From NCBI RefSeq assembly GCF_026230105.1, contig NC_079482.1:19034001-19098000 (forward strand): a stretch of 64,000 bases of DNA, written 5' to 3'. Made by a program: the position numbers and the translations under genes. The stretch comes from Diorhabda sublineata (Eukaryota; Arthropoda; Insecta; Coleoptera; Chrysomelidae). Each line of letters begins with the position of its first letter. The first letter of the stretch is position 1. Of this stretch, positions 1-11,640 are shown one piece after another. The notes beneath the pieces were generated by a model. It worked only from the letters and a program-made list of their open reading frames with translations. It searched no databases and was not told the DNA's origin.

Positions 1-1960
1 TCTTAAAGGCCAAGAAAACATTCTGATTCCAGCGTGACGTCATGCGCTGTAAGTGTCAAATTTGAGCCGACAATTCAGCATACCGGTGTATGTGTATCGA
101 GATAAAATCTAGGATTTAGATACTACTACTCTTGTGATTCGTTTACACCAATAAAATGTTGATTTACAAAGTTTAAACCAGGTTAGACAATCGACAAGGC
201 TTTAACGTCTACAATTATTAAATAGTGTAAGGTAAAATGCACATAATTCATTCGTCTTGTTCAAATTTGTGAAAATCGGTAGGAAAAAACTATTACAAGC
301 ATAATGCTGGAAAAGAAAATAATTATATCGGTGAATATGCTTTTCTGTAACCACTGTACTCGAGCCCGAAATGTGTTTATTAATAACTATGAATATATTA
401 CTTAAAAAGCTGTTTTTTATTATGTACCACCAGAAAACACGTATCTTCGTTCAATTAATTCATTTACAACTCTTATGGGCTTCAGGTTTTTGGACAGCTT
501 ATTTCCAAACTACATCATTTTAATAAATTTTTCTGAAGCCGTTCTCCTCAATACACCCCTGTTTTATCGATTGGCCCAATAAGGGCAACCTACCTAATTT
601 GCACCCCCTAGTTTTGAAGAAACCAGCAATATCGACCTTAAAACAAAATGAATTGAGCACATACTTTTTACTGTACAACACCATCCATGAACCCCACAAA
701 CGAGACAGTTTTAGCGACACATAGTTGCCAGCTGCAAAACCGTTGCACGAAAAAGAATTGCTTATAGTATCCAAAACTTGCGATAAAATTTTTAGTAAAT
801 ACTTTTGTGTCTAATATACGAATTAATCTATTATTATGTTTAAAATCTATTCCACTGTTTACAAAATTAAATCATTGTTCAAATTTGAATGTATACATTG
901 AGTTATCATTATTTTCAAATGTTTCACATTACCAGTATTTAAAATAAGATAGTATATCATCATTATCTGGCAACCTAGCTTTTGAAGGGGACCGCGACCA
1001 TACGAAAGCTAATATTACGTTTGGTCCACTGCAGTCGCTCCATAGTACGGGAGAGTAGGCGTCAAACTTTTGAATTCACTATGAACAATTTTTGAAATTT
1101 CGTTTGTTTTTAACAATTATATAACACATAACAGTTCTTTATTATAAAAGTTTTTTAAGATATTATTTTGCAGCACGCGTTTTTTAGGGCACGACGAGCG
1201 CTATAAAGCAACGAGTTTTACAAAATTGGTGGGTGGTAACACTGATAAACAAACTAGATGAACAATTGAAAGTTTAAAATTTTTTTTTGTTTGACATTTA
1301 ACAGTGCCAGGCTGTAATTGCCAACATCAAAACTTCAAATTTTGGGTCTCGTACTGAAGCTCAGTACGACACACGTTTGCGTATCGTACTGACTATTTTA
1401 TAGGTGCAAAATAGAAAATATTATTTTGGAATCAAACATTTAGGTAATAACTAGTTTAAAGTTTAGTTTCGACACTATAGCGTTTTTGAGTTTTTTTTGT
1501 CATAATATATAGAGCTTACTTTTTCCCTATCTCTTATTTTGAGCCAGAATATTTTTTGAGCTATGTTGAATTTGAATGGGTTGATGGGTTATTGAGTGAG
1601 GGAACTATTCAACCCCACCTGAACCACTTTCTAATGAATTATATTAATTATGAGTACGTTTTCCCATGTCTTTCTTTAAATATTTGGTACTTTATTAATA
1701 GCAGTGTATGAGAATAAAACAATATATCTCTTTTTATTAATGGAGTCCCTATAAAGTTTTATCTTGTTGGTAACGTTGACCTAAATTGACTTTGTTGATT
1801 ATCTCCGTTGGTCGAATCGGAAACGGACGTTACGAAATAAGAATTCCACTAGAATTTGTCACCTGTCAATTGTCATGCAACAGTATTTTCAAATCAATTC
1901 ATGTCAACAATCATCTATTTTATAAAAATTTTAGAAAAAATTTCTAAAAAATAATAAGAA
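1..1960. other. No gene recognised; AT-rich flank
   Basis: I see no convincing coding exon, RNA gene or transposase fragment here. A small hairpin (CGTACTGA, 3-base loop, TCAGTACG) lies at 1350-1368. The 84-codon - strand ORF at 520-774 has no motif I recognise and looks like chance. Confidence 0.5.
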
Positions 1961-1972
1961 ACTTCTTTGAAG

Positions 1973-2330
1973 ATGAACAAAGAATATTGTAAGTAGTTTT
2001 TAATGGAATATCAGTCTGATATTATCAGACACAATTAAGATGCCTTGGACCATTTGAAAGGTACTCTTTCTGGTAATTCTCATAAAATAAATTTTTTAGC
2101 AAACTTTTTCAATAGGTGAGTAAAAAGTAATTTATAATATGGACCCATCATTGAACTTTTCAATTGTTTGGTTTCAATATATATTTTTAATGTGTCAAAT
2201 TCCTTTCATTCATATACGTATGTACTTTCTTCAAACAAGTATTTTATAAATTTTCTACTCATAATTATTTGCTATTTTTGATAGTTTCAAGAGTAAAGAC
2301 ACCTATGGAATAATGTTAATTTTTTTTTAA
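1973..2330 (+). CDS. Possible 45-codon spliced ORF (weak)
   Basis: An ATG at 1973 opens a five-codon exon that ends at a GTAAGT donor (1989). A continuous frame runs from 2040 to a GTGAGT donor (2116). A third piece, after TTTTTGATAG at 2284, continues the same frame to TAA at 2328-2330. Joined, they give 45 residues that begin MNKEYYALDHLKG. The weak point is the first acceptor (AATTAAG at 2033-2039): it has no pyrimidine tract and sits in a 51-base intron with other AGs upstream. I recognise no family. It could be a micropeptide gene in the flank of the septin gene, the start of a longer gene, or chance. Confidence 0.22.
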
Positions 2331-2625
2331 CACGTTGTTGATTGAATATTATTAGTTACTGTATTAAATAGCAAAATTTTAAAACGTTTCGTCCGTACTA
2401 ATACAGTATTGCGATACCCAAGAAAGTTTTCATCGCTGGGGTTCCGTTTACCACTTCCACATCGAGTTTTATAGTCTGCTCAAGCGCATAAGGAAACGGC
2501 ACATTTTAACAACGAAAAGCGAAATGGATTGAACATGATTGTACCGAACTGACCTGTTTATAAGTTGGCATTGTAATCAATTGTGAAATGAAGTAAACAA
2601 AGAAACACTGTGAAATTTTTTATTG

Positions 2626-2683
2626 GTAAGTTGTAAAAAATGTGTTTAATTCATTTCGATTACTTATTCATTGATATTTTCAG
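2626..2683 (+). other. Probable 5' UTR intron of the septin gene
   Basis: A GTAAGT donor at 2626 and a TTTTCAG acceptor ending at 2683 bound a 58-base intron typical of insects, 186 bases before the septin start codon. It supports a genuine spliced gene rather than a retrocopy, although the coding region itself has no intron. Confidence 0.55.
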
Positions 2684-2829
2684 GGAATAATGTGTAAAAT
2701 TTCGGGCGTGGCTAACCAGATAAACATTACTCATCGCCGGTAAAATTGACAGTTGAAGAAAGAAGGAACTAGTAATATAGTCATCGAGACGCCGTTTTTA
2801 GTGCGGGAACTTGTTAGTGTTTGATAAAC

Positions 2830-2841
2830 ATGATAATTTGA
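2830..2841 (+). promoter_or_regulatory. Minimal upstream ORF in the septin leader
   Basis: ATG ATA ATT TGA at 2830-2841 is a three-codon upstream ORF ending 28 bases before the septin start. If it lies in the mRNA, it could lower initiation at the main AUG. The effect is inferred. Confidence 0.35.
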
Positions 2842-2869
2842 ACGACATCGTTCAGTGTTTTTTCGCAAC

Positions 2870-4729
2870 ATGAGTGCCAATAATGTTAATGCTCAAGTCC
2901 CTACCACTCAAGCAACTGCCACAATCAAATCTAGACCAAACATAATGCCCAGTAGTTACATGTACACATCTAGTAGTGCTCTTTTGAATCGCAGTTCGGA
3001 AAATAAACCGACTCCTCCGCCTACACTTCCTAAATATACTTCGAGTTTTAACGCGGGTAGTGGTTTAACAAGAGATAGAGATAAGGACAGTACTGGTGGT
3101 TCCTATAGGCTCTCTAGTCTCGATCGAGTCGCGATGAGGCAAAAATTTATGGATCAGCAGAATACTAACACAACAACTACCACCACCACTGCAGCAACAA
3201 ATGGTTCACCTCAAACTAACGGAAGTGGTGATAATATGGCATCGGCTACCACAATCCAAAGCAAACGTGAAATGTTTTTCACTTCATCAGAAAACAATTC
3301 TCATTCCATTTCAAGCACTTTGACAAAAGATTCAAACAGACTGAATAAAACTCCTTCACTGGAAAAACCAGTGGACACATCTTTAAAAACAATTTCACCA
3401 GATTCTAACAGAGATGATACAAGTAAAGAATCCACACCTGAAATTATCAAAGAACGTCCAAAGCCAAAGGAACTTGATGGTTATGTAGGTTTTGCTAACC
3501 TTCCAAATCAAGTTTATCGGAAAGCAGTTAAAAAAGGATTTGAATTTACACTGATGGTTGTTGGTGAATCAGGTCTTGGCAAGTCAACATTAATTAATTC
3601 CATATTTTTAACTGATATATATAATTCAGTTGATTATCCCGGTCCGACACAAAGACTTAAAAAAACAGTGGCAGTGGAAACAACAAAAGTGTTACTAAAA
3701 GAAAATGGTGTGAATCTTTTACTAACAGTAGTGGATACTCCAGGATTTGGTGATGCTGTAGATAATAGTAATTGTTGGACGCCAATAATTGAATTTATAG
3801 AAAGTAAATATGAAGACTATTTGAATTCCGAAGCAAGAGTTACCAGAAAATCCATGCCTGACCAAAGGGTTCATTGCTGTTTATACTTTATTCAACCTTC
3901 AGGACATGGCCTAAAATCTCTAGATATAGAATTCATGAAAAGACTGTGTGACAAAGTCAACATAATTCCAGTTATAGCCAAAGCTGATACATTAACAGCT
4001 GATGAGTGTGCACTATTTAAAAAGCAAATTTTAAATGAAATTGCTCAGAATAAAATTAAGATATACGAATTTCCAGATACATCCGAGGAAGATGAAGAAC
4101 ATAAGTTGAATAAATCTTTAAAGGATAGAGTGCCATTTGCTGTAGTAGGAGCGAACACTGTAATAGAAGTAGATGGTAAAAAAATTAGAGGTCGCAAATA
4201 TCCTTGGGGTGTCGCTGAAGTTGAAAATCTAGAACATTGTGATTTCATAGCCTTGAGAAATATGGTTATTCGCACACATCTACAGGATTTAAAAGATGTA
4301 ACTAATAATGTTCATTATGAAAACTATAGGTGTTGTAAATTAGCAGGCTTAGGTGTAGATGGTAAACCTTCCAGAATATCCAACAAAAATCCATTGGCAC
4401 AGATGGATGAAGAAAAACGTGAACATGATTTGAAAATGAAGAAAATGGAGGCTGAAATGGAACAGGTCTTTGAAATGAAAGTGAGAGAAAAGAAACAAAA
4501 ACTAAAAGATAGTGAAACTGAATTGACAAGACGACATGAAGCCACTAAGAAAACTCTGGAAATGCAAGCTAAAGAACTTGAAGAAAAACGCAGACAGTTC
4601 GAAGCTGAAAAAGAAGCATGGGAAAAAGAGAATCAAGTTACCATCGAAGATTTGAGAAGAAGATCATTGGAAGGAAGCAGAGAAACTGTTGATGGGAAAA
4701 AAGAAAAGAAAAAGAAGGGACTTTTTTAA
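2870..4729 (+). CDS. pnut: Septin-7/Peanut-type septin
   Basis: This is a 619-residue septin, a GTP-binding protein that assembles with partner septins into filaments at the cleavage furrow and cell cortex. The P-loop GESGLGKST is at about residues 232-240, the G3 motif DTPGFGD at 289-295, the G4 motif AKAD at 370-373 and the septin element WGVAEVEN at 446-453. A Lys/Glu-rich coiled coil runs from about residue 511, and the protein ends in a lysine run. The block before the P-loop (DGYVGFANLPNQVYRKAVKK) and the sequence NNVHYENYR are typical of the SEPT7/Peanut group. The 200-residue N-terminal extension is Ser/Thr/Asn-rich, with a poly-Thr run near 101-107 and a PTPPPTLP stretch, and is probably disordered. 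The frame is open upstream to 2855, but that codon is GTG and an in-frame TAA lies at 2834, so the first ATG is at 2870. Confidence 0.97.
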   Translation: MSANNVNAQVPTTQATATIKSRPNIMPSSYMYTSSSALLNRSSENKPTPPPTLPKYTSSFNAGSGLTRDRDKDSTGGSYRLSSLDRVAMRQKFMDQQNTNTTTTTTTAATNGSPQTNGSGDNMASATTIQSKREMFFTSSENNSHSISSTLTKDSNRLNKTPSLEKPVDTSLKTISPDSNRDDTSKESTPEIIKERPKPKELDGYVGFANLPNQVYRKAVKKGFEFTLMVVGESGLGKSTLINSIFLTDIYNSVDYPGPTQRLKKTVAVETTKVLLKENGVNLLLTVVDTPGFGDAVDNSNCWTPIIEFIESKYEDYLNSEARVTRKSMPDQRVHCCLYFIQPSGHGLKSLDIEFMKRLCDKVNIIPVIAKADTLTADECALFKKQILNEIAQNKIKIYEFPDTSEEDEEHKLNKSLKDRVPFAVVGANTVIEVDGKKIRGRKYPWGVAEVENLEHCDFIALRNMVIRTHLQDLKDVTNNVHYENYRCCKLAGLGVDGKPSRISNKNPLAQMDEEKREHDLKMKKMEAEMEQVFEMKVREKKQKLKDSETELTRRHEATKKTLEMQAKELEEKRRQFEAEKEAWEKENQVTIEDLRRRSLEGSRETVDGKKEKKKKGLF

Positions 4730-5880
4730 CAGTGGACAACAACCTCTGGTGAAGTGTAAATATGTTTTAATAATCATATAAGTAATCGCTTGGCAAATCT
4801 GGCTTGACGTCTCTAGTGGTTAGCTGAGAAGACAAGACTTTAAAATAATATATTTCTAGATAAATATATCTTGCTGTTAAATATAGTTTGTGAAAGAATA
4901 TATATTCTCCTTCCAAAACCAGTAAATGTGTTTTATCAATTCGTAAGTACTTTTCATATATTTTTATTCCAGTTGCAACAGTAATTTAAGAAAATGAAGA
5001 ATATAAACTTTTATTTATTTAAATATTTTGTTTTATACATTATGTGGTCAATAAACCCTATAAACGAGTGTCATTAGATTTATTTTTTGTAAACATATTA
5101 CTAATTTAGATTAAAAATCCATTTAAATATATTGACAAAAATAAACAATTTCATATCAGTTTTATGAACATATATTTTAAGAAATTCCTACATTCAATTG
5201 AATACAAATACAAAGTTATGAAGAGTTTGATAATGAATGTCTATCCTATATTAATAAACTGATTTTATTGTTTAGATTTCAGCTTATGCTATTGAAATAA
5301 ATTCAAGGTTATGATCAGTAAAAGGTTATAAATGAATCTTGAATACTAAGTATTTAGTAAACAATTTCTAACGTTTTTCTGCTATTAAATTAATGTGTTA
5401 AATTAGAGAGTAATGATTTATTTATGAGATGTATAAAATATATTTAAAAACTATTTCTTTTGTGATTTTATAAAAATATTGTTTGTATTTTTGAAACATG
5501 AGAAAACTTCAAATTTTAAAAACTGTCAAAATCAACAGGGATTTCTGAAACAATCGTTTACCTCAATTAATCAATTCCTGTTATTATAGAGTAGCTAAAA
5601 ATTGAAGTTTTATAAAAGTCCAATAAAATTTTTCTATAGAATTCCAATCAATATTTTTTTATTTGTAACTAAGTTACCTAATTGATATCATAATTTATAA
5701 AAAAATTGCTTGATATATTTGTTAATTTTAATGGATGAATTTTTGAAAACACTAGAAATAGGGTTGCCAACTTCTTTTACAAGAAATAAAGTATATTCAG
5801 GTCTATGAGAAATATTAAAACAATATTTTAGAAAAATGAACAGTTTTTATTTATTTATTGTTTTCAATACATATTTTTTA
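4730..5880 (+). other. Septin 3' UTR and AT-rich spacer
   Basis: This AT-rich stretch follows the septin stop codon. AATAAA at 5050-5055 and again at 5140-5145 are the best poly(A) signal candidates, giving a 3' UTR of about 0.35-0.45 kb. Nothing else is recognised. Confidence 0.5.
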
Positions 5881-5889
5881 AAGCTTTTC

Positions 5890-6330
5890 CCACAGCTTAC
5901 TAATTTATATTACTCTTAACTTCATATGCCTTACTACAGTCATAATTGAAATTAAAATGAATGATAAGCTCATTTTTTATTAAATTAATAGATGTTCTAT
6001 TTCTATCTTTCCCACACTTAGCATTAATTACTAAAAAAACTTTCAATAAATACTAAGGTGGCAGGAACAGAAAGTAGATATGAGACAATTTTAGTTGTGT
6101 TTTTGAATTCTTCTGAAGTGTTTACTAATAAATGGTTCCACTTTTGGCCAGTACTCATTTCAAGAGATTCTTTGTCTTCTGATATTTTTTCATAAATTAC
6201 TTTGAAATTTGTTAATTCTAAATATAAATCATCCATACCAATATTTAGTCTATACAAATTTAGATTATATATAATTTTTTCAAATTGATCAAATGTGACT
6301 GAACAGACTTCAATGACAAACATCTAAAAT
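5890..6330 (-). pseudogene. hAT transposase C-terminal relic
   Basis: The - strand has a 99-codon open stretch (6024-6323) that ends ...SVPATLVFIESFFSN. This matches the hAT C-terminal dimerisation motif, in which a conserved I/VPAT segment precedes a xxxFS sequence. The usual downstream Asn/Arg-rich segment follows with several stop codons. There is no start, BED finger or DDE core. I read it as the degraded 3' end of a hAT-type element, or of a domesticated relative now broken. Confidence 0.5.
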
Positions 6331-6699
6331 AGTATATTATTTACTTCTCATTTTTTGATTGTTTTATTGAAAACATTTAATATATGACTAGCATAAAGAA
6401 TGTCACTATAAACTATAATATTTTCTACCTTATTATCCAACATTAATAAATTTTGTATAACGATTGGACAGTCAACATCCAAACTAACAAAGTAGTTACA
6501 AATTTGTGTCCAATTAAGTGAAATTGTATCAATTGCTGGTAGAAGAGGTAGCCAACGAGTTTCTATGTGTTGTTTTATGTTTTACTTTTACATTATTACT
6601 TTAATTCTATTAAAGTTGTAAAACAAAAACAAGGTCCAGGCGAAAAAAAGTTATGTTCTGACAACTTACACACTCACATGTCTGACAATTAGTGACGGT

Positions 6700-7020
6700 T
6701 TTGAATATTTGACATTGACAGATTCGTTTAGAAACTCAGTGTGATTTGTTTGTTGCTGCGCTGCACTGAGCAGTTACTAAATAAAAACAAATTTGTGTAA
6801 ATGTCTAAGTGTAACACATAACAATGGGTTGGTATTTTGAGGCAAACAGTATTCTATTTTTGTTCAACAGTAAAAAGTGTAATTTTGTGAAGAACAGTAT
6901 ATTTAGCAACTCTAATTAGAAATATGTAGCAAATACAAGTTCAAAAAATAACTAACAGTTCAATAACTTTGTTCAAAATAGCTTTACAGAAGTAGATAAT
7001 TACAAATTTTCAACTAAAAT
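6700..7020 (+). other. Putative promoter and 5' UTR exon of the candidate small gene
   Basis: A slightly GC-richer patch near 6740-6775 is followed by a transcribed-looking stretch that ends at a good GTGAGT donor (7021-7026). It is proposed as exon 1 only because the downstream exons splice coherently. The transcription start is not visible. Confidence 0.3.
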
Positions 7021-7282
7021 GTGAGTATTTACATATGGTAATCATACAGGTTCTGTTTCTTTGGAATCGATTTATTTTTTGTACTTTTAACCTTCATGAT
7101 ATAAGTATCAACTTTTGAACAAACTAATTTCATTGTTTGTAATTGGTATTGGTTAACTTTTATTAAATTAATGTACTACTTCTCAGGTTTTTTCTGGGCT
7201 AGGACCTTCAAAAAAATCCGCTTAGGTTATATTTGTGGTAACCAGATTTATTTTTCAGAATATTTGAGCAGGTTTATTTTGA

Positions 7283-8127
7283 ATGTGTACAACTGAAAGT
7301 TATCCGGGATTACTTATATTACCAGTTAATAGGTAATTCCATAATTTATTTTGAAAAATCTTAGTCCATATATACTTAGTTTGAGATAATTATTACTGAT
7401 ATCTGAAGTTGATTTTTATAAATTAAGGTAAGAGCACCAGTGGTAGACTCGAAAAAATATTGATTTCAGTTTTAGTGGTATTGAGCATGGACCGTATGAA
7501 TTCAAAATTAGAGATTATTTTCTTGATGGGAGCAGATCAAGATTGAAAAAATACAAAAATGTGTATGTAAACAGATACATTGCTGTAACCTCTCTCATTA
7601 ATATTACAATACTTCCATAAACATAATAAATCAAAACGGTAATTAACTAATAAAGTTTGAATCAAAGCTAACGAAAAAATTAATCTACCTACTATTGAAA
7701 ATTTAAACTGAAATTGTTTAAATTAATTAAAGGTAACTGCAACTCAGTTATGATAGACTTTTTAAAGCGTACATACAGTAAAAAATATTATTTATTATGT
7801 TTTGTTATATTTTATGTTGTTTTAACAATTTCTATTTATCAAAAAGGAAAGTATATAAAAAATAATTTTTAACTGAAACTTTTGTATTATAATTTTTAAA
7901 AATCTCTCTAGCTATAACATTAGATTCTGATTACATAAAAAACATCTGTGCAAATATTTTTCTTAATTTATCTAACTTTAAACAGATTTATGTTAAATAA
8001 CAGCTGGCATGCTAATGAATTTCAATGGAAGAGGAAGTGTTCACATTTCAAAATAAATGAAATTGACTCCTGTTCTCAATACTGGAAAATGCAAGAAAAC
8101 TGTGTAGAGAGTAGAATTTTATTCTAA
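7283..8127 (+). CDS. Candidate small gene of unknown function, 94 residues, spliced
   Basis: I assembled this from three exons: 7259-7332 (ATG at 7283, in-frame TGA just before it), 7470-7562 and 7986-8127 (TAA at 8125-8127). The acceptors are TTTTTCAG, GATTTCAG and TTTAAACAG; the donors are GTAATT and GTATGT. The frame stays open through both introns, and each split codon is completed cleanly (AG+T, GT+A). The protein begins MCTTESYPGLLILPVNS. It has a basic centre (GSRSRLKKYKN) and a Trp/Cys-containing C-terminal part with four Cys (KRKC, DSCSQYW, ENCVE). There is no signal peptide or membrane segment. Exon 2 also has an alternative acceptor six bases downstream (7476) that keeps the frame. 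A strong GTAAGA donor at 8139, just past the stop, suggests a 3' UTR intron or a longer alternative product. I recognise no family. Confidence 0.42.
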
Positions 8128-8192
8128 AATAGCAATAGGTAAGAATGTTTATGCTTATAATTGATATGGAACTCCTCAAATACAAGTTCGTC

Positions 8193-8240
8193 TGTTATAC
8201 AGTGTGCTCATAAACTAACATAACTTGTTAATATTTCGAT
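8193..8240. repeat. Dispersed repeat related to 43531-43578
   Basis: The stretch TGTTATAcAGTGTGcTCATAAA and the following bases match 43531-43578 at most positions. It is probably the end of a DNA transposon, since both copies lie within 1.2 kb of fragments of the same transposase family. Confidence 0.4.
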
Positions 8241-8549
8241 GTATGCTAGGCTTATAAATTAAAGTTGAAAAATAAGTTTTAAATTAATTTAGGCTATTCG
8301 TTGACTACACATAAACCAGGTAAGGTAAACCGTTACTCTAAAATAATCTATTAACATATTTTTCCAAATAGTTCAAAATTCTCAGTCAGTACTGCATAAT
8401 TTTAACTTTATATTAAAGTAATTGAAAAAAGTTATTCAAATTGATATTCGATAGATAATATATAATCCTAATATAAAAAGTTGATACGGAATTATACAAT
8501 AATTACTCAGTTAATCTCGATTATCAAGTTTTGTCTAGTAACCAAAATT

Positions 8550-8830
8550 GTTCTAATATTCGTAAGGCCACTGTATTGTGCTCCTTATTCCAATCCATTC
8601 ATATATGAAAATTTCATTTTAAGTAATTTTGAACAGCAACACTAAAGTATGGGAATTACAATCCTGTTGGCTCCAAATATCAAAACCGTTACATTTCTTC
8701 CTGTGACTTGTCAACAAATCTAAGTACTCTAGTTCGTTGACATTGCCTTCCACAAAGAATGGTCCAATAACAGTGGTACTGATAATATCTGCTTGTGCAA
8801 TCCTCTAGAATTGCCAAATCGATTTGTCAA
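8550..8830 (-). pseudogene. IS630-like (D,D37-type) transposase relic
   Basis: The reverse strand reads ...IGPFFVEGNVNELEYLDLL... then ...WSQQDCNSHTL... and ...EWIGIRSTIQWP. This is the order of the catalytic core of the insect IS630/mariner-like family that has GPFFFxGxVNxxxYLxML, then QQDGAxxH, then RWIGRxGPxxWP. The second acidic position survives (QQD). Internal stops and the missing N-terminus make it a pseudogene. Related fragments occur at 12760-13620 and 44640-44900. Confidence 0.55.
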
Positions 8831-9399
8831 TATTATATCGATGATTGTCGAATAGAACTACTAAATAAAATGTTACCCTTAAATAACAATAATATGCGCG
8901 ATTGAAGGCTTTCTGCCACCCCTTTGGAACCGCGAACAACGAACGAATGGCAGTTAGGCCCTTCATAACAGCCTCTCAAGAAATATGTATTATTTAGTTT
9001 TCTGAATGGATATATAAGGATTTATTATAATTAATTACGGTTTTAGGTAGATCAGGTTGAAGGTAAGTAATTGTTTATTGAAACCCAAATTTAAGTAGTT
9101 ACACACTCCTCCAAACCGCAGATACGATTTGGATACCTATCATTAGATAAATGAGATATCATTAGTTCTTTACGATTACTATACCTCTTGTTATAAGGAT
9201 CGTTATTTTTTCCTGTTTAGTAAACATAGTTATAATTTTAACAGCATCTTATCACAATAAACACCTTTCATGATGATTATAATGATAATAATTTTAGGAT
9301 ATCAGAATATAATTAATGACAGAAAAACAAACTTTTTTTTTGACATAAACAAGTTATTGATTTCAAACCAATGTAACTGTAGAATTGTACTTACGAGAA

Positions 9400-10515
9400 T
9401 GTATTGATATTTAGTTAGCCTAGACAAAATATTGCGTTACCATAGCAACGAACAATAAATTATTAGAAGTGTTAGTGTAAAGTTTGTCAAAAAAGTAAAC
9501 TAGAGTTACGCATTACGCACGTTGAGAGATAAGCAGATTTAGGAAGATAAGCTTAATACCCTTGGTGATCAATGTCCTTCGTATGTGACTGTGAAAAATT
9601 GGACTGCAAGCTTCAAAAGAGGTAAATTTTCGATTGAAGATGATGACCGATCGGGAAGGCCAGTAAGTCCCCGAAAATATCGATGCAACTCATGACATGA
9701 TTTTATCAGACCGTCGAATTGGACTAAAACGTATATCTGAAGCATTGAATATTTCATACGAACGCGTTCATCATATAGTTCACGTCAATTTGGACATGAG
9801 AAAAATTGCTGCAAAACGGAACCTCAAATTTTGAATGCTGACCAAAAGCGTGCAAAGGTAGAAGCATCGCGTTCGATCTGTGCTCGATTTTAAAACTTCT
9901 CTTTTAGACTTCTTAAACCGAATTGTTACTATGGATGAGACAGAAACAAAGCAACAATCGATGGAATGGCGACACTTTGGTTCTCCAAGACCTAAGAAGT
10001 TTCGTGTCCAAAAACCTGCTGGAAAAGTTCTTGCTTCAGTTTTTTGGGATTGTGATGGAGTAATCATGATTGATTTTTTGGATAAGGGTAGAATAATAAC
10101 TGGAAATTAATATTCGATATTACTGACCACTCTACGGGAAAAAATTAAAGAGAAAAGACGCGGAAAGCTATCCAAAAGTGTTTTATTTTGCAGGACAACA
10201 TTTGCACACAAATCTCTTGTTGCCATGCAAAAAATTCGTGATTGAATTACTAGAACACCCCCCTTATTCACCAGATTTGGCTCCGTCCGACTATCATCTC
10301 TTTCCTCAACTGAAAAAAGTTTAAAAGGTCGTAAATTTTCTTCCAACGAGGAGGTAATGAAAGCTGTAAAGGTTTACAGATCAAGAAGAAATATTTTTTT
10401 TTGAAAGGTCTAGAGACGTTGCTGGTTCACTATAATAAATGTATCTAATTAAGAGGAAAATATTTTGACATTGAAATTTTATTTGATTCTATAGTAGGCT
10501 AAGAATTTTTCAATA
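9400..10515 (+). mobile_element. Decayed mariner element (mellifera-like)
   Basis: The conceptual product runs in order through the mariner DNA-binding region (VKNWTASFKRG, DDRSGRPVS, YERVHHIV), the first catalytic Asp (IVTMDET), the core segment GSPRPKKFRVQKPAGKVLAS and FWD, and the third catalytic region HPPYSPDLAPSDYHLFPQLK. Short repeats TTAGCCTA (9415-9422) and TAGGCTAA (10495-10502) mark probable inverted ends. It is broken by several frameshifts and stops, and the WVHFYDP-type motif after MDET is missing. At about 1.1 kb it is slightly shorter than a full 1.3-kb mariner. It is the best preserved of the mariner relics here. Confidence 0.85.
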
Positions 10516-11133
10516 TATCCTCATAGTTGTAGCTTTAAAAGATTATGAATTATTTGAAGACATTACTCAATATTTTTTTACAAACAGAAATAGTAGCAAG
10601 TTATTTTACTAGTTTACACATATGTGAATTCGTGGTTTTCTAAACTATTTACAGAAATAAAACACGTAATAGAGAAGTTGCAACAATCCCCAAGTGCCAA
10701 TCGGGTGGTAAGATAGCAACTGTTTTGACGTGGTGTATCTAAAATCTATTTCTGTCTTATAGACAAGACAATAATTACGTTTTGGGTCATTTATTTACTT
10801 GTTACTGTTTCAAACAATACTAAATTTACCAACAAGTAAATATTTCTATATAAGAGACTCCTCATTATACCAAAATAACTTAAATGTATTTTGTATAGTG
10901 GCTCTGATATGTAAAAGTATGTTAATACTTCAGTTAATAATTAAATATATCTTTGTTGTTACACGATGCAGTCGATAAGATTAACCGTATCTTGTGTATA
11001 TTTACTTTAATTCTGTAACAAATTGAGGATATCGAAATATCAATTGAATACAATGGAAAGTAGTTATTCAGAGCAGCCAGCCATGTAGTTTTTTATTCGC
11101 CGTTCATTTTATGTTCAAAGCGATAAACATAGA
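10516..11133. other. No gene recognised
   Basis: AT-rich sequence; I see no coding, RNA or transposon signature in it. Confidence 0.4.
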
Positions 11134-11289
11134 TTTAAAAAAAATAACCAAAAAACACGCTTTTAAAGCACATCAAACTAAAAAGTTCAAGATAATTTTT
11201 GTTTGATGTGTTTTAAGTTTTTTTCAACTAATTTTATTTTTCACTTTCTAGTTTCATACTATGAAAGCGTGTTTTTTGTTTTTTTAAAC
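11134..11289. repeat. Imperfect foldback element
   Basis: The left arm at 11134-11164 (A-rich, ending AACACGCTTTT) pairs with 11264-11289 (AAAGCGTGTTTTTTG...). An inner pair, GCACATCAAAC and GTTTGATGTG, lies between them. It looks like a small MITE or hairpin element. Confidence 0.45.
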
Positions 11290-11565
11290 TATATTTAGTT
11301 TCCATTTTTTAATTCAATTTATTGTAAAAAGTAAATTTTTTCTTTAAATTCTAGTCATTAGTATTGTAAATCTCCAACCGAGGCTCGCGGATGTAAAATT
11401 ATTTTCGAACAACATAACAAAGTATAAGGTGTTAAATTTAAAAGTAATACTGATGCAAGTAGTCTAGTAAATTTTCAATAGAGGGCAGGCAATTGGGAAA
11501 TTTGTTCTGATGTGAATAGAAAATTTGCAGTGATAATATTTAAAAAAAACTTGTCAAAAAACAGC

Positions 11566-11640
11566 GAGAACGGGATTTGGACCCACGACCGACGATTCCG
11601 GAGGTTGACATCTTAGCCTGCTCGGCTAACGAACGCACTT
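11566..11640 (-). repeat. tRNA-derived SINE head
   Basis: On the - strand, TAGCCGAGCAGG (11617-11628) matches a pol III A box and GGTCCAAATCC (11573-11583) matches a B box with one mismatch, 33 bases apart. The order and the AGCCGAGCAGGCTAAGA D-arm resemble Leu/Ser tRNA. The two ends do not pair as an acceptor stem, so this is a SINE promoter region rather than a working tRNA. Confidence 0.55.

Noticed and set aside
2855..2869. Start of the septin five codons upstream (MFFRN...)
   Set aside because: The codon at 2855 is GTG, not ATG, in a eukaryotic gene, and an in-frame stop lies at 2834. The first ATG is at 2870.
11566..11640. Functional tRNA gene on the - strand
   Set aside because: A and B boxes are present, but the two ends do not form an acceptor stem and the B box has a mismatch, so it is better read as a SINE head.
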